Source: Platanthera guangdongensis
Taxonomy: Eukaryota > Streptophyta > Magnoliopsida > Asparagales > Orchidaceae
Reading direction: 5' to 3'
Length of the DNA: 64,000 nucleotides
Assembly: GCA_039583875.1 (NCBI GenBank)
Contig: CM077153.1
Coordinates: 68,890,482 to 68,954,481 of the forward strand
The translations under genes were made by a program, and so were the position numbers. This document shows, in pieces, positions 1 through 11,570 of this stretch (its first letter is position 1; each line of letters begins with the position of its first letter). The notes beneath the pieces are model-generated. The model saw only the letters and a program-made list of their open reading frames with translations, was not told the origin of the DNA and searched no databases.

Positions 1-600
1 TTAGATGTGAAACGCCCGTCACGATCTGATACGATTGACTTTGGTACTCCGTGAATTAGGACCACTTAATCTAGGAACATTCTGGCCAGGATATCTACTT
101 CGTCACCCTGTCGATTTGGAATGAACCGCGCTACCTTGATGAGTCAATCTACGACCACCCAAATTGAGTCATTCCCAGCGCGGGATAGAGGTAGGGCGTG
201 GACAAAGTCCATGGAGATATCTTCGAACTTCCATTCTGGTACCGGCAGGGGCTGTAATAGGCCTCCTGGACTGCGACATTCAGCTTAAACATTCTGACAG
301 GTCTGACACTAGGCCACGAAGTTGGTGACATCTCTTTTCATTCCAGGCCAATAAATGGTCCTACACAGGTCCACATACATCTTAACCACGCCAGGGTGAA
401 TTGAGTACCTGGACTGATGGGCCTCTTGCAAAATTTCTTCACGAATTCCTCTGGTAGCGGGAACGATTATGCGATGCTTGAATTGTAGAACCCCGTCATG
501 CAGATTATAATCCTCCTATGCCCCTCCTTGGAGAGATCGAATGATCGGCATTACCTCTGGGTCGATCTTCTGGGCTTCATGTATCCGATCTCGGATGTCG
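1..600 (-). pseudogene. Integrase, partial (element A)
   Basis: This is the DNA-joining enzyme of the retrotransposon. Minus-strand translation gives the H2C2 zinc-binding region around 290-440 (including SIHPG and CQTC). The core follows, with the first catalytic Asp in SMDFVH near 200-220 and the second in SDRDGRFTS near 5-35. The region carrying the third residue, Glu, lies beyond the left edge. Stop codons interrupt the frame before CQTC and in the segment between the first two Asp residues. It lies directly downstream of RNase H in the same pol. Family identity is clear from the motif order; activity is not expected because of the stops. Confidence 0.8.
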
Positions 601-602
601 CA

Positions 603-1160
603 TTAGATCTCCATCCAATACATCTGAGAATGGTACTCTTCCGGATCTCTTCGAGCAACCAGGGTAATCTCCAAGTCTATCAAGGACTGAAATAGTTCCT
701 TATGGATCTGCTCCATCCAACTCCTGGCTATCACAGGCTGGCGGCTCAAAGCGTCAGCAACTCTGTTAGCTTTCCCGGGGTGATATTGGAGAGGGAAGAC
801 ATAATCGTATAGGAATTCTATCCATCGGCGCTGCCGGAGATTCAACTCTTTCTACGTTAAGATATATTTGAGTCTCTTGTGTTCGGAGAAGATCTCGCAT
901 CTTACTCCGTACAGGTAATGCCTCCAGATTTTAAGGGCGAAGACAACGACGCCCAACTCTAAATCGTGTGCTGCGTAATTTAATTCGTGCGGATTTAATT
1001 GCCGAGATGCGTAGGCCACTACCTTGCCATACTGTATTAGAACAGCTCTCAATCCCTTCAGGGAGGCATCAATGTAGATTTGGAATCCCTTGGTCCCTGT
1101 GGGAATCGTAAGGATTGACGCAGAAGTCAGCCGCTTCTTCATTTCGACGAACGCAGCCAC
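603..1160 (-). pseudogene. RNase H domain of gypsy pol (element A)
   Basis: This domain degrades the RNA strand of the RNA:DNA hybrid during reverse transcription. The minus frame reads through YIDAS (first Asp), [13 protein letters not shown] (Glu) and VADALSRQ (last Asp), the usual Ty3/gypsy pattern. The motif that is normally TDH reads SEHKRLKY, so the third acidic position is Glu instead of Asp. One stop near 852 splits the domain. It is in the same frame as the upstream RT. Confidence 0.85.
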
Positions 1161-1189
1161 ACACTCTGACGTCCATAAAAATGCGACGT

Positions 1190-2027
1190 CTTTCTTGGTG
1201 AGAGCAGTTAGGGGTAGGGCAATCTTGGAAAAACCTTCGACGAACTTCCTGTAGTATCCGGCAAGACCGAGAAAACTCCGGATGTCCGCAGCCGTCCTGA
1301 GTGGCGGCTAATTTTATATTGTCTGGATCTTGGCTTGGTCTACTGCCACTCCTTCCTTGTTTATCGTGTGGCCCAAGAATCCCACTTCTTCTAGCTAAAA
1401 CTCGCACTTACTGAATTTGGTGAAGAGAGAGTGCTCCCGGAGTTTTAAGAGCACCATCTGCAGGTGCCGAGTATGGTCCATCTTGGTCTTCGAGTAGATT
1501 AAGATGTCGTCTATTAAGACGATGACAAAGTGATCCAAGAAGGGTTCAAAGACTTTATTAATCAGTGCCATGAAGGCGGAGGGCGCGTTGGTGAGCCCGA
1601 AGGGCATCACTAGGAACTCATATAGACCGTATCGGGAGCTGAAGGCAGTCTTGGGAATATCTTCCTCTCGGATTTGAAGCTGATAATAGCCGAATCTCAA
1701 GTCCATCTTGGGGAACACGGATGCACCTTGTAACTGATCGAACAGTTTGTCGATCCTAGGGAGGGGGTATGTGTTGCGTATATTAAGCTTATTTAGTTCC
1801 CTGTAGTCGATGCACAGTCGTAGTGTCCCATCTTTCTTCTTAACGAAAAGCACCGGGGTACCCCAGGGCGAGGAACTAGGACGGACGAATCCAACATCTA
1901 TCAGTTCAGGTTGTTGGATTTTCAATTTAGTCGGCACTCTTGGGGCCATCCGGTAGGGGGCTCGTGATACTGGTCGTGCTCCGGACACGAGCTCAATCTG
2001 AAAATTGACCTCTCGTTGGGGTGGCAA
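1190..2027 (-). pseudogene. Reverse transcriptase (element A)
   Basis: RNA-dependent DNA polymerase of a gypsy element. Visible motifs in order are [57 protein letters not shown] and the catalytic box [10 protein letters not shown] with both Asp intact. It continues with a connection domain ([19 protein letters not shown]) into RNase H. Stops fall at about 1395 and 1305-1320. The frame differs from gag-protease, so a frameshift lies between 2027 and 2230; this could be a mutation or a programmed shift, which the sequence does not decide. Confidence 0.9.
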
Positions 2028-2229
2028 TCCCGGGAGGGACCAAGGAAAATATCTGGAAAGTCGCGGACTACTGGAACTTGGCGAGCACCTGGGTTTTGTC
2101 TTCCATCTCGAAATAGATAAGGTATACTTCGTCCTTCTGCCGGATTGATTTCACAATTTGCGTAGAAGTTAGAATAGTGCGCGAGACAGAGGGCACACCT
2201 GTCAACATGACGCTCTGGCCATTTGGGTT

Positions 2230-2583
2230 CTATAGCCGGACTTCTCGCGTGGAACAATTTATCTGTGCCTGGTGCTTGGCTAGCCAGTCCATGCCCAGAA
2301 TAATGTCAAATCCGGTTATTGCTAGAATGGTTGCGTAGATATCAAATTCTACTTCTCCCAGCACAGCCTGGAACGAGCACTTTTCCGTAGATGTCATATC
2401 CAACCCGTCCAGTAAACGGATTCGTATAGATAGTCCGGTTGAATGAATAACATTCTCTTTTGTTGCGATGAATTCGTGGGAAATGAAAGAATGTGTCGCT
2501 CCTGTGTCGAAAAGGGTCTTGGCAGGGTGTCCTTCTACCAACAAGATTCCTGACAATATGAGAAATATATACATATATGTCAT
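2230..2583 (-). pseudogene. Retropepsin-type aspartic protease (element A)
   Basis: This protease matures the gag-pol polyprotein. The active site reads LFDTGATHSFIS, followed downstream by GFDIILGMDWLAKHQA, the typical second half of plant gypsy proteases. It is in the same frame as the gag at 2782-3564, with intervening stops between about 2584 and 2780. About 118 codons are open. The chosen Met is only the first in the open stretch, because the native protein is part of a polyprotein. Confidence 0.85.
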
Positions 2584-2781
2584 CTAGCTAATACAAAAAA
2601 AGTAATCAAGTAATATACAACATCGGTAGTAAGATCTGGCATCTCCCTATCTCCTAAAGTATATACCTGTAACTACGTGAGGGTCCTGTCTGTGCTGCAA
2701 GTCCAGTGCGTAGGCCTCTAGGGTCGCTGCTCGGCCCTACTGACCTCTCCTGCCAGCTCTGACTCTACGAGCTCTCTGACT

Positions 2782-3564
2782 CTATCCCTGTGCTGGCTGT
2801 CCACCATGAACTACTCCTAATCCCAGTCTCCCTGTCGCCTGTGGGCAGAAAGGTCTCATATGTCCCAGCTGCTGACATAAGAAGCAGTTCCCCGTGAAGA
2901 GAACATCTTGTCGGGCCATTGGTGCGCGCTGCGGTGCTGGAGCTGGTCTGATGTCTGGCTGCACGGCTGGGGGTGCTGGGGGTACTGGTGGGCCCCTATA
3001 GGGCTGTATGCGACATCGCTGCCTGTGCTCTCTATCCAGTCTGTGGGGAGTAACTCCTCCATCTTCCCTCTGGTCTCGAGGAATCTCTACCTGGCCTCTG
3101 CGCTACTGAGCCACTATCCGCTGGTCCAAATCTAATGCTACCGCATGGGTGGCTATGATGTGAAAGGTGGCCTGAGAGGACATGATCAAGGCCTGCCTCA
3201 GGTCGTCTCGTAGTCCTCGGTAGTACTGAGAAGCTCTATCTCTGTCGGAGGAAGCCAAATTCCCGACGAAGCATGCCAGGTGTATAAACTCTCTCTCGTA
3301 CTCTGCCACTGTGCGGTTGCCCTGTCGAATAAGCAAGAACCTCTCCTGTAGCACGGCTCGGTCTGCATCCGTGATGAAGAACTCTAGTAGAGCCTCAGAG
3401 AACTCTCCCCAAATAATCGCACTCAATGGCCGACCTCGAAAAGAAGAGCGACTAGCCGCTCTCCACCAATCCCTCGCGTATCCCTCCAAAAGGGTCACCA
3501 CTAAAGAGACTGCAGCCATAGCTGGGCACATCATTCCCACTAATAGCTCCTCCACCCGCTCCAC
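2782..3564 (-). pseudogene. Gag with CCHC zinc knuckle (element A)
   Basis: Structural capsid/nucleocapsid protein. The minus frame at 3103-3564 shows the gag core (LLEGYARDWWRAA, FITDADRAVLQERF, EYEREFIHLACFVGN). Lower down, 2782-2964 shows a zinc knuckle, CFLCQQLGHMRPFC, with C-x2-C-x4-H-x4-C spacing. Frames match but stops intervene. More N-terminal gag sequence with stops can be followed upstream to about 3830. It is the usual first gene after the 5' LTR and leader. Confidence 0.8.
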
Positions 3565-3839
3565 CCACTCCTCTATCTGGATGGATGTCTCCGTACCTCT
3601 GAAAGGGGGAGGCCTCAGTCCTCAAAAATTCGATAGCAGATCGGTTGGTGCTGTAATCTCTCGCGGTGGCTGTGCCAGGGCAGCCTAGAAAGTCGCTAGA
3701 ATAGTCTCCAGTGTCTGCCCCATATCTGTCTCGGCAAATGCTACGGCCGCAGAAGCGACCTGGTCTGGTGGTGGGGTAGCTGGAACATATCCTCTGGACG
3801 AGGATCCCCCATTACTGTACTCTGGTATCTGGAGATGTA

Positions 3840-4250
3840 ACAGGAAAGAGTGTCAATATTTTGCAAAAGTGGGGCAATTTGCAAAAGAGACAAACAAAGC
3901 AGAAACAAAGGTTTATGGGCATACTACCGTACAGTCTAGAATCCCTAAGCCTCTATACTAGGGTCCACCAGGCTTCCGCTGCAAGGTTCGCCCCGAACCC
4001 AGAATGAAGCGAGGGACGGAGGGATCCTGAGACTGCTCCACAAGGACGAATCGTGATGGATCTAATCCATTTGTAGGCCCCCAACCTTTTGCACAGGTCG
4101 GGCCGGAGGGGTAATACTGGCCCAAGATGTCCACCCAGTGCTCCTTAGGGGAAACGATCCACCTTATCTAAGCACAAGATGACCATCTTGCTCGGTTCGA
4201 ATCACAACATTCACAACACATCAGAGTATAGCGGAAGCATTGACAGGAAA
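3840..4250 (-). other. Gag leader / LTR edge of element A, no gene
   Basis: About 400 bases between the gag N-terminus and the LTR. I see no open frame of note and no clear tRNA primer site, so the exact inner edge of the LTR is unresolved. It is probably 5' leader. Confidence 0.4.
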
Positions 4251-5453
4251 CCACTGCAGATATATATAACACAGCATATAATATTACAGAGGTTCTAGGG
4301 CCGAAGCCTACACGTTTAAATAAGCCCGTGTGCTATACATGTACTACATATAACTCTCACACTCCCACTCCCTATGCTGCTCGGCGGTACTCACGTCTCT
4401 AAACTCTGAGGACATCAGGGGCATATCTGCACGAGTAGTTCTAGCCGCTGGCATAATCTCCTATGGCAGTGGGTCACTACGGTGCTCCATTTCCTATGAA
4501 TGGTTATTTAGATAACCATTAGTCACAGAACTAAGTGGAAACAAATCTCCTCCCCGATCCATATCCTGGGGACGAGCACACACCCACCCAACAAAAGTAA
4601 AAAGCCGAAGCAAGAGAGGGTTAGCACAACATTTCATATATGTATAGCTAGGAGCAACTATAAAAGAGTGCAAGATAGTATAATTGGAAAAAGCAGCAGC
4701 AGTATAAATCAATTATAACAAGGCTCCACTAGCTCATCAACACATCAAGTTTTCACATCGTGAATTCTATCGCAGGCATTCACAGCCGCGCATACACCAC
4801 AGGCATTCATAGCCGCACACACAAATCCTATATCGACATAGTTTGGACCGCTTTAGTTTCCAGCAGGGTAGCGAGCCCCACGGACCTCACCGATGTGGCC
4901 GTCGGTGACAGTGGCCAGTCCTGCCACTTCTGGGGGTGGTCGTACCGCACAACCCCAGGCCCTAACGTACAACCTTGTATACTCTTAGATGTGAGTGACA
5001 TCCGACGAATCATTTTGGTTGACCAGTGGAGGAAAATCCAAAGGGGAATAACATAACGGCCGGTCACCCATGATACTCATCTCCCTATCGCCTTGAGTCA
5101 TTGACCTTCCCGCACCGGTACGAACGGTCTACGAGAGGGACTGACCCGCCACTATTTCACCGCAAGCAATTTTCAAACAATCAAACAAAAGGTAATTATA
5201 ATATACACCGGGTCTACGTCGGTCTGCCCAACTATACTTTAGACTTCGGGCATCAGCACTTAGCTCTACTTTCAACAAGGAGCATGGGAGCACTTTATTT
5301 GAGGCTAGACCTGGAGGACTACTTCAACTCCGGTTATCCCCAACTAAGACTCAACTTTAACCACGACTGCTCGTCAGAGCAGGACCCGGGATTATGATAG
5401 TAAATTGCAATGAGGATAAGTGCGGTGCTTATTTAAAGTGTTAGAATGAAATG

Positions 5454-5860
5454 TGACCAGTACGAGACTGGAGTAGTACTGCATAGTAAGTACTGAAATA
5501 AGCTTGACCAGTACGAGACTGAAGTAGTACTGAAATGAAAGTACTAAAATAAGCTTGACCAGTACGATACTGGAGATGTACTGAATTGAAAGTACTAAAA
5601 CAAGCTTGACCAGTACGAGACTGGAGTGGTACTGAAATAAGCTTGACCAGAACGAGACTGGAGTTGTACTGAATTGAAAGTACTAAAATAAGTTTGACCA
5701 GTACGAGACTGGAGTGGTACTGAAATAAGCTTGATCAGTACGAGACTGGAGTTGTACTAATTTAAAAGTACTAAAAAGCTTGACCAGTACGAGACCGGAG
5801 ATGGTACTGAAATGAAGGTACTAAATAAACTTGACCAGTATGAGACTGGAGTAGTATTTA
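5454..5860. repeat. Nine-unit minisatellite with CCAGT...ACTGG dyads
   Basis: Nine degenerate tandem units of roughly 35-60 bp, each built around GACCAGTACGAGACTGGAG followed by a variable GTACT spacer. Each core is a small dyad, CCAGT-ACGAG-ACTGG. Units vary in spacer length and by point changes. It lies inside the long LTR of element A. Confidence 0.9.
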
Positions 5861-7367
5861 ATTACTTATTTGATTAAAAAGGGGTGGTGGTCGCGCGCTC
5901 TAATTTCCACTTTCGAGGGAAAACGAGCGGAATACGTTCCGAGCGCGACCCTAGGCTTCCAGATTTTAGAAAAATATCCAAAACCTCTCCCCATGACCCC
6001 AAATTTTGATACAACCCTTAGGATGGCCTAAAATGAGTCTAGTAATATTTTTTATAATTTTCCAAAGTATTTTGGGCATTTAATTTAGCCAAATAAATTT
6101 TATTTTGGCTTTTAAAAATACTAAATCAACTCCAAAAAATCTCAAAATTTTTGTGGAGGAAGACCTCATTATGAGGAACATTTTTCATGTTGGCCATTTT
6201 TCTCTTAGAGGCCTAGATTTGGCCCAAACAAATTTCACAAATTCTGCCCCTTGATTTTGTCCTGCCTATAGCATATCAGCATGATCTTGCGGCTGAGATT
6301 GAGCTGCATGATGCATTTTGTCCCTCTGTCCCCACAGCAGATCGACCGTGGATCCGCTATGGGGGGTGCTGATGCTGAGGCGGAGGCGGGGATTGAGAAA
6401 AACCCAGCCATTCATCTCTTTTCATGAGATGAACGACGGTGATCCCTCCCCGCCGAAGGAGGCGTTGGCTCACTGCCACCGTCGGCTGGCCCCTGCCGGA
6501 CACTGCCGCCACCTCCGATCGACTCGTCGGGGGCTGGCGAGTAACTGAGCAGTGGTCCGTCGGCCTTCCGCGGCCAGCCGCCGTCGGAAACTCCCATCCC
6601 GAGAGCTCGGTGTGGCGAAGCTCTGCTCTCAGCACCACCGCATCACCCCGCCTCTTGGGTGGCTGGGCGCTCACCGCACTACCACCAGCCAACGCGCAAG
6701 GGGTCGGGCTTCTCGCCGGCGGTGGCCCTATGGCAATGCACCGTCGGCCGCCGCCAACTCTAAATAGAGAGTCGCTCTATTTTGCGGGTGCCGCCGGAGC
6801 CGCGTTTTCCGACAGCACCGCCGCTCTTCGCCGCTGGGGGTCGCCGCCCTTAGTGGTCTAGCACTCCCCTAGCGCCAGAACCGGCGCTGGTGAAGGGGAT
6901 TTTCTCCTTGGGCACCACCCGTCCTGGAGCATGGCTCGGGTGACGCCGACGGCGCTCCGACTGCCAGGAGGGACATGCAGGTCATCCAGAATAGGGAAGG
7001 GGGAGGGAGAAGGTTTCCACCTGGGTCTGGTGGGCTCTGGAGGGGTTGTCCTGGTCTGCCATGCCAATGTGGTGGCAGTGGAGGGGGAGGGTTCCCTTGG
7101 CTTGCCTTTTTCGGCCACCTAAGCTCCGACAGGTAGTTGGGTAGGGGGGAGAAGTTGCTCAAAGAGCTTGAGGGGGGAGGGGGGCCTTTTATTAGCTGGG
7201 GGGGGGGGGGGGTGGGGCTCTCCTCCCCTAGCTAATGTGGGATTAATACCTCCTTAGGGAGGGATTAATCCCCACCCTCGAGCTATCCAAGGACAGCTGG
7301 AGGCCCCAACATTTCCCCCATATGGGGAAAAAGCTAAGCTCTTATGGGCTTGGGCTTTTCTTAGGGT

Positions 7368-7369
<2 letters not shown>

Positions 7370-7427
<58 letters not shown>
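7370..7427. repeat. (GA)n microsatellite
   Basis: An uninterrupted AG dinucleotide run of about 58 bp inside the LTR of element A, next to a G homopolymer about 170 bp upstream. Confidence 0.97.
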
Positions 7428-7430
<3 letters not shown>

Positions 7431-7909
7431 GCCTCCACTTATAGTAGGCTGTTTGCTGGTTGGGGGAGGGGGCCAAAGTGGGTGAGGGGCGAGACCCTAA
7501 GTGGTCATGAAGAGGGGTGGACCCCCCATTTGGAAAGGATTCCAAAAAGTGGGTTTTTAGGGGGGTTTGACCAAGTCAACCCTAGGGTGAGTCCCCCTTG
7601 CTAGTCAAATTCAAAGTGTGTCCAAGTTATCGGGGTCGGGTCAAAGTTCGGGTGTCATGTCACAATTGGTGTGTGCACGCTTTTCAGTGCATAACTATGC
7701 TTGATTTGACAACGAGTTGACCAATTTTCATCGAAATTGACTGGGATGACTTTCGTTGACTTCGTATTGACCACACGAGTCCAACGCCACTGACTGGGGT
7801 TGAATCGGAGTCCGTTTGGCGAAAGTCCAAAATTTGTGCGTCATAGCGCGCTAAAACGGTCAAAGTGTCTAAATCTATCGTTAGATCTCGGATTGTGACG
7901 CGACGGGTC

Positions 7910-8131
7910 GATGCACCCGTCTAGGTTATATAAGGTCACATGAATCGACAGAAACCAATTCAGAGTTCTCTAGCTCTATATCCAAAATCTCGCTCTCGTT
8001 GTGTTTTATGAGAAATGGTCACATCCACTATATGATCTCGGGGTCCAACTGAACGAGTTCTGATGCACTCGTATCGACTATACGAGGTCACAGGAAGTGA
8101 CAAAACTCAATTCAGAGTTCTCTAGCTCTAT
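7910..8131. repeat. 70-bp direct duplication, 152 bp apart
   Basis: 7910-7979 and 8062-8131 align over about 70 bp. Both start GATGCAC, share AGGTCACA, and end with the identical string CAGAGTTCTCTAGCTCTAT. The pair lies in the U3 part of LTR A and looks like an old local duplication. Confidence 0.8.
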
Positions 8132-8180
8132 TTATTGCCTAGGGTTGTCTCCCACCGGGTCATGGGTAGGGTTCGGGCCA

Positions 8181-8221
8181 CTTTTATTGGGCCCACTAGG
8201 GCTCTGGTGGCCCAATAAAAG
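8181..8221. repeat. Inverted repeat at outer end of LTR A
   Basis: CTTTTATTGGGCC at 8181-8193 is matched by its exact reverse complement GGCCCAATAAAAG at 8209-8221, with a short loop between. It is about 13 bp from the LTR terminus. Confidence 0.9.
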
Positions 8222-8243
8222 TCGGGATGTTACACGCAGCACC

Positions 8244-9989
8244 TGCAATCAACACTCCACCGCAGTGGTGGCAAACAAAGCAACGGTCAGCTAAGGCTGA
8301 ACAAATTATAACGACTCCACCCCTAAGTCGGGGCGACGGTGCACCTTCCCTGCATTTTATTAGTATAACAAAATAAGATATTGAAAGTATAGTTTAAGCA
8401 CACTTCACCACAGGCATAGGCACGCACGACCACACACCCCATGCTCTCAGGGCACATTCTCGGTGAACCCGGTCCACGACCGCCACCAGGATGACAACAT
8501 CGTGAGCAATTGAGTCTTTTCGGCCAACGCCTAAGACCCGCCCACTATGCCATCGACATGCCCCTTAAACCGAACCGCATAGAGTGGGAACGGTTGCACT
8601 CAACCCGTTGCTCACATCGCTACATCAATTTAAGTCATCGGAGCGGGTCAAGCTTCCCCGAAGCCCGAGATCGATCACACAATATTACATAACCCAGTTA
8701 TGTACAAGTTAGCTCCCAGGCCACCAAGATGGCAGAACCACGCATCTGCCCAGTTTTTCGGGAGCACCTTGGGGTTAATCCCCAAGGCTCCCTGTTGCAA
8801 TCTACCACGTAGAAAACCCGAAAACAATCATCGACACATAGTTTTCTTCGGTTATTCATGCATAATGAAACATCACCGATCCAGACCAACTTGTCCGGGT
8901 AGGCTTCACACACCATGTCTATGTCAGTACTCCGATTCCGGACTCTATATGCAAAACTCAGAGGACTATTCATGTCCACCCGAAGGAATACCTCACACTC
9001 ACCGCATACTCGCGAGAGCGGGTTTCCTATGCAGAAAGGAAGAGGACTTCACATGTCTAAGAAGAGAATCGTTACCCTAGAAGTTCGCTTGGGCGCCATG
9101 GAAAACTAGCCGGATGGAAAGCACCGCAACGGCCTCGCCTCCACGGATCTGGACTCGGCTCGCGATTTGGGGCTCCGAAGCTCCACTGGCGGCCGAATTT
9201 CTCCTTCTCCTTCTTCCTTGCTCTCCCCTCTCTCTAACACTTTAGAAAGAGAATGGTCAAAGGAAAATGAGGAGTAAACCCTACACTCCCGAATATAACA
9301 TACCAGGGAGGACTCCAGGCCGTCAGATCATTTCCAAATAGAACAGAAGGCCCTGATTCGCTCTTAAAATCAACTTCCTGGGCCGAACAAGGCATGTGAC
9401 GCGCCCATGTCACAGGCCGTGTCTCACGATCTGAACATGATCGTCGAAAGCAGAACAGGATACGGGCTCCGACACACCCGTGTACTACTTGACACGCCCG
9501 TGTCAGCTTATGACACGCCTATGTCACAGGGCGTGTCCCTCAGCGACACAGGAAACCGTCATGACCCGACTAGGACATGGGCTTAGATACGCCAGTGTCA
9601 ATCATTTGACACGCCCATGTCGACCAGTACACGCCCGTGTTCCAGGCCATGTCCCTCACCCGACACAGCCCGTCAAACACAGAGAAGGACACGGCCCTGG
9701 ACACGCCAGTGTCCGACCGAGACACGCTCGTGTCCTAGGCCGTGTGCCTCAGTCTACACCACCCTGCCGACACAGAGCAGGACATGGCCCTGGACACGCT
9801 CGTGTCTCAGGCCGTGTACCCGACCTCCAAAGATCGTCGAATGCATTTCGTCGACCACACAGAAAATCGTCGAACTCGTAGCAGAATATGGCCATGGACA
9901 CGCCTTTGTCCATGGCCTTGTGACCCTTGTCAGGCCCCAGATTGGCCTTAAGATGCTACCAGATCATTTCCGAGTTTGGGGGCATTACA
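8244..9989 (-). repeat. 3' LTR of element B
   Basis: It starts on the minus strand at 9989 (TGTAATGCC), directly after a polypurine tract. The left limit at 8244 (plus-strand TGCA) is a guess from TG...CA ends. Positions 8712 to about 9700 match 14415-15410, the other LTR. The U3 portion at about 9395-9920 carries many short GACACGCCCGTGTC-type dyads. Confidence 0.7.
9395..9920. repeat. Iterated ACACG...CGTGT palindromes in LTR B
   Basis: Many degenerate copies of GACACGCCCGTGTC and related half-sites in both orientations, spaced irregularly at about 15-40 bp. The right LTR copy carries the same motif at about 15090-15410. Confidence 0.85.
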
Positions 9990-10008
9990 ATTCTCCCCCT
10001 CTTAAAAG
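9990..10008 (-). other. Polypurine tract of element B
   Basis: The minus strand reads CTTTTAAGAGGGGGAGAAT immediately before the LTR start at 9989, the expected plus-strand primer site for second-strand synthesis. Confidence 0.85.
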
Positions 10009-10046
10009 AATTTCATCCCGAATTATAGAATGAAAAGTACTCAAAC

Positions 10047-10420
10047 TTAAACGGTACTTGAGTAGAAGAGTTCGGGATACTCCTCAAGCATGGTCTGCTC
10101 TCGCTCCCACAAAAGCTCCTCACGACCGCAGTTGTCCCATCAGACCTTGACCATCCAGATGTCTTTGTTACGAAGTCGCTTGACTTCAAAGTCCTCAATG
10201 CAAATGGGCTTGACCTTCGTCGTCAACCCACTATCAACAGGTACCTGAACTACCACAATCACTTGAGAAGGCTCTTGCACCGCCTTCCGCAACACCGATA
10301 TGTGGAATCTGTCGTGTAGATCACTCAATTCCACTGATAACTTCAGTCGATAAGCCGCTTCACCAATACGCTCTAGAATCTCAAACGGTCCAAGATACCT
10401 CGGACTCAGCTTCTTCAAGC
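10047..10420 (-). pseudogene. Integrase C-terminal and chromodomain-like tail (element B)
   Basis: The minus frame begins KLSPRYLGPFEILERIGEAAYRLKL and FHISVLRKAV, the conserved segment after the integrase core. It continues into a chromodomain-like end (VKPICIEDFEVKRLRNK..., then WDNCGREELLWE and MLEEYPELF). In chromoviruses this tail is thought to bind histone marks and steer insertion to heterochromatin. A stop near 10140 and a frame change from the integrase core break it. The chromodomain call rests on position and the W-D...W-E pattern, so it is moderately sure. Confidence 0.7.
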
Positions 10421-10469
10421 GTCGTACCCGCGATACCCTTGAACGGCTTAATTTTCAAATACACCCAGT

Positions 10470-11430
10470 CACCAACAGCGAGCTCAACGTTTCTGTGCTT
10501 GACATTATAATATTTAGCCTGCCTGTCCTGAGCGATCAATAAACGTTATCATATTGTTTATACCAACGAAGTGGCGCCTTCCACTTCTTGTCGTTTGTAT
10601 AGTTTCGACTCACCCATCTCCAACCATGACAGCGACGTGCGACATTTTCTACCGTAAAGAGCCTCAAAGGGCGCCATTTGAATACTCGCTTGGTAGCTGT
10701 TGTTATAAGCAAAATCCACCATATACAGGTGATCCTCCCACCGCTTTCCGAAATCCAGGACGCACATGTGAAGCATGTCCTCCATTGTCCTGTTGACCCT
10801 CTCGGTCTGACGATCCGTCTGCGGATGAAAGGCCGTGCTGAAACTCAGCTTGGTTCCCATCATTTTTTGCACCAACCTCCAATCATTGGACGCGAAGTAT
10901 CCATCCCGGTCACTCATGATGCTGCGGGGCACACCGTGCAGCCGAACAATGTTATCCACGTAAAGTTTTTCCAGCTTATCCACTGAATCATACTTCCTAT
11001 TCGGAATGAAGTGCGACACTTTTGTCAATCGATCTACGATCACCCAGATGGCGTCGTTTCCCTTCTACGACTTTGGCAACCCATGCACAAAATCCATTGA
11101 AATATCATCGAACTTCCACTCCGGGATAGGTAAGGACTTTAAGAAACCTCCGGGCTTCTAGAACTTCGCCTTCACCAAGGCGTACGTTTGACACTTCGCC
11201 ACATAAAGTGCCACGTCCTTCTTAAGTCCTGGCCACCATAACAACTTTTTCATATCATAATACATTTTCGTGCTCCCTGGGTGAATCGAGTACTTGGTAT
11301 GATGAGCCTCGTACATCAATTCCTCCCGCAGTTTACCCATATTGGGGACGCACAGACGACTGTCCCTCCATAACACTCCATCAACAACAACAAATTGGGA
11401 ATTTGACCCATCCAAAGCCTAAACCATGAT
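10470..11430 (-). pseudogene. Integrase (element B)
   Basis: The H2C2 zinc domain (11158-11415) shows YSIHPGSTKMYYDMKKLLWW and CQTY where CQTC is expected, so one zinc-binding Cys is replaced by Tyr. The catalytic core keeps Asp in ISMDFVHG (about 11080), Asp in SDRDGYFAS, and Glu in TERVNRTMED (10558-11043). A stop follows the first Asp. The two open parts share a frame that differs from RT and from the chromodomain-like tail. Confidence 0.87.
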
Positions 11431-11570
11431 CTGCTTCATGTTGCTATCCATGTCCAGAGCCTGCCGAGTCCTATCAGCAAGGTCATACTACACCTCTGTC
11501 CAGTTCAATTGTGCTTCGGCACTCGTCTGCTTGTCAACACAAGGGATCTCTAATGCTTCCAAATCCCGAA

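Larger units (their letters stand above)
1..8234 (-). mobile_element. Element A: Ty3/gypsy LTR retrotransposon, cut by left edge
   Basis: Reading on the minus strand, the order is LTR, gag, protease, RT, RNase H and integrase, which is the Ty3/gypsy order. The LTR start is placed at 8234, where the minus strand reads TGTAACATCCC, a common gypsy LTR terminus. The integrase runs off the left edge, so the 3' LTR is outside the window. Gag and protease share one frame; RT and RNase H share another, with few stops in each, so decay is moderate. Lineage is probably chromovirus (Tekay/Del-like) from the gag and pol wording, but the chromodomain is not visible. Confidence 0.85.
4250..8234 (-). repeat. 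5' LTR of element A (inner boundary approximate)
   Basis: The LTR starts at 8234 on the minus strand (TGTAACATCCC) and should end somewhere near 4250. That would make it about 4 kb, long but within the range of plant chromoviruses. No second copy lies in the window, so the inner end is inferred only from where gag begins. It contains a nine-unit minisatellite, a GC-rich block at about 6340-7130, a poly-G run near 7200, a (GA)n tract and an inverted repeat near its outer end. Short open frames inside look like chance GC-rich frames. Confidence 0.5.

Noticed and set aside
6318..7162. Several overlapping GC-rich ORFs on both strands, possible host exon
   Set aside because: Frames are open on many phases because of GC content. 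No motif, no splice-consistent structure, and the block lies inside LTR A.
7342..7545. Minus-strand ORF with long Leu-Ser run
   Set aside because: It is the translation of the (GA)n microsatellite.
8698..8979. Minus-strand ORF (MDMNSPLSFAYRV...) also open in the other LTR B copy at 14461-14694
   Set aside because: Conservation reflects LTR duplication. The frame is not extended and shows no domain.
9480..10033. Overlapping plus-strand ORFs rich in Arg/Pro/His
   Set aside because: They translate the iterated ACACG...CGTGT motif of LTR B in the antisense direction; all frames give low-complexity peptides.
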